Shown piece by piece: positions 38,836-40,074 of a stretch of 40,074 nt of DNA (its first letter is position 1; each line of letters opens with the position of its first letter). The stretch lies in the NCBI GenBank assembly GCA_018882965.1, contig VEQY01000027.1, positions 1 through 40,074 of the forward strand, in the 5' to 3' direction. Source of the DNA: Mycobacterium sp. (GTDB lineage Bacteria; Actinomycetota; Actinomycetes; Mycobacteriales; Mycobacteriaceae). The position numbers were made by a program, and so were the translations under genes. A model generated the notes under the pieces. That model searched no databases and was not told where the DNA came from. It saw nothing but the letters and a program-made list of their open reading frames with translations.

Positions 38836-40074
38836 TCAGTTTCCTGTGTCGCGGCTGTCGACCGCTTTCGAGGGGTCGGTCGGCGGCCGCGTGTCAGGGC
38901 CGGCGACTTCCAGCGCGTCGACCACCAGCCGAAGCACCGCGACCGCCCCGCTTTTGTCGAGGGGATCGTTTCCGTTGCCGCACTTGGGTGACTGCACACA
39001 CGACGGACAACCCCGGGGGCACTCGCACGCCGCGATCGCGGCCGCGGTCGCCCCGAGCCACACGGCGGCGCTGCGGTAACCGCGCTCGGCGAAGCCCGCT
39101 CCGCCGGGGTAGCCGTCGTAGACGAAGACGGTGGGAAGCCCGTCCTCGCCGATCGCCGTCGAGACGCCGCCGATGTCCCCGCGATCGCAACTGGCCACCA
39201 GCGGCAGCAGCCCGATCGCGGCGTGCTCGGCCGCGTGCAACGAGCCCGCAACGCGCTCGGTTTCCACCCCGGCGCGCAGCAACTCCTCGGGGGTGACCGT
39301 GTACATGACGGCGGTGGTGGTCAGATTCTGGGCCGGCATGTCGAGTTCGACGAAGTCGATCACCTCCCCGGACGCCCCCCGGCGCAGGTAGCCGATCACC
39401 TGCCGGGTGACCGACACCGGCACCAGGCCCAGCGTCACTGCGCCGAGGTCCATCCGCTCCCCGGCGCCGGTCGCCGTGATGTGGGTGACTTCGCGGGCGA
39501 AGGTGGTGTAGCCGGGATCCTCGGCCCGGACCAGGGCAAGGGATTCGGCCAGATCCAGGGAGTCGACGACATAGCTCTCGCCCTGGTGCAGGTACACCGC
39601 GCCCGGATGCACGGTGGCCGGTGCCCGGCCGGCTTCGGTGCTGCCCAGTAACCGGCCGGTGTCTGCTTCGACGATCGCGACCGACCCGCCGACGGCGCCG
39701 CGAATGTCGACCCCGCGGTGCGGATCGAGACCGGGTGCGGGGAAGTGGAGGTTGCCCCGTTTGCGCAGCAGGCCCTCGGCGAGGAGTTCCCCGGCCACCG
39801 TCTCGGCTCCCCAGGCCCGCAACTCCCCGGTGTCGACGGGCAACTCCGCGGCAGCGCAGAGCAGGTGCGGGCCGAGCACGTAGGGATTGGCCGGGTCGAC
39901 CACCACCTGCTCGACGGGTCGCTCCAACAGCGCCTCCGGGTGGTGCACCAGGTAGGTGTCCAGCGGATCGTCGCGGGCGATCAGAACCACCAGCGCCCCC
40001 TGCCCGCGGCGCCCGGAACGCCCGGCCTGCTGCCAGAAGGACGCGACGGTGCCGGGGAAACCGGCCAGCAGCAC
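38836..40074 (-). CDS. DEAD/DEAH-box helicase with DUF1998, 3' part (Rv3649-like)
   Basis: Partial: the C-terminal ~412 residues; the start lies beyond the right edge. It begins in helicase motif VI (QQAGRSGRRGQG), so the ATPase core is mostly outside the window. A winged-helix/linker region and a DUF1998-type zinc site C-x-C-x3-C-x2-C (CECPRGCPSC, then PKCGNG) follow, as in the MrfA/Hrq1/SftH group of 3'-5' DNA helicases, where MrfA repairs mitomycin damage. This DECH helicase is a constant neighbour of the Tad locus in actinobacteria. The terminal DTRPPTDPSKAVDSRDTGN looks non-conserved. Confidence 0.92.
   Translation of the reverse strand: MLLAGFPGTVASFWQQAGRSGRRGQGALVVLIARDDPLDTYLVHHPEALLERPVEQVVVDPANPYVLGPHLLCAAAELPVDTGELRAWGAETVAGELLAEGLLRKRGNLHFPAPGLDPHRGVDIRGAVGGSVAIVEADTGRLLGSTEAGRAPATVHPGAVYLHQGESYVVDSLDLAESLALVRAEDPGYTTFAREVTHITATGAGERMDLGAVTLGLVPVSVTRQVIGYLRRGASGEVIDFVELDMPAQNLTTTAVMYTVTPEELLRAGVETERVAGSLHAAEHAAIGLLPLVASCDRGDIGGVSTAIGEDGLPTVFVYDGYPGGAGFAERGYRSAAVWLGATAAAIAACECPRGCPSCVQSPKCGNGNDPLDKSGAVAVLRLVVDALEVAGPDTRPPTDPSKAVDSRDTGN

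Overview
This is a chromosomal segment of a Mycobacterium sensu lato (most like a fast-growing Mycolicibacterium). The GC content is high with strongly GC-biased third codon positions, GTG and TTG starts are common, and gene order closely follows (inverted) the Mycobacterium tuberculosis Rv3696c-Rv3649 region. No insertion sequence, prophage, CRISPR array or integrase is visible. The assignments rest on motifs and remembered family and M. tuberculosis knowledge; no search was run.

Layout. 1-4.8 kb: glycerol kinase with a strong hairpin terminator, a carotenoid cleavage oxygenase, then a divergent RDD-protein/SpoIIM-like membrane pair. 4.8-9.9 kb: a translationally coupled five-gene minus-strand operon (polytopic membrane protein, DUF4129, DUF4350, MoxR ATPase, DUF58). 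10-13 kb: a YqeY protein, an FAD dehydrogenase, a TspO-like membrane protein and tRNA-Pro(CGG), which lies between two short tandem-repeat tracts. 13.2-20.6 kb: cysteine desulfhydrase-like enzyme, metallophosphoesterase, PonA2 penicillin-binding protein, WhiB4, and the BagA/BagB pair of Get3-like ATPases. 20.6-28.8 kb: DUF4177/RidA/MBL hydrolase operon, the cAMP receptor protein Crp with a candidate self-regulatory site, a coupled nth/thioredoxin/Nudix/marP operon, ephE with a holin-like membrane protein, and a secreted trypsin-like protease. 28.8-31.6 kb: acetyl-CoA synthetase and a conserved hypothetical.

31.6-33.1 kb holds the most interesting non-protein content. A HAD-IB phosphatase gene is flanked by two structured noncoding RNAs. 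One is a ~300 nt minus-strand RNA matching the position, length and structure of the Ms1/MTS2823 RNA-polymerase-binding RNA. The other is a plus-strand 6C small RNA (B11 type) with two C-rich-loop hairpins and a U-tract terminator.

33.2-40.1 kb: the actinobacterial 'helicase/secretion neighbourhood' Tad pilus locus (Ssd/CpaE-like, TadA, TadB, TadC, Flp-like pilin, TadE, TadE/TadG-like), a PAS/GAF-like Rv3651 homologue, and the 3' part of a DEAD/DEAH helicase that runs off the right edge. The two TadE-like genes lack an obvious canonical start codon.

A window-wide theme is leaderless transcription. At a dozen genes a TANNNT -10 element sits only 5-8 nt before the start codon. Inside operons, genes are coupled by ATGA/GTGA overlaps. 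The neighbourhood as a whole serves the cell envelope (PonA2, MarP, BagAB, MoxR cluster, Tad pilus) and its redox/cAMP regulation (WhiB4, Crp).
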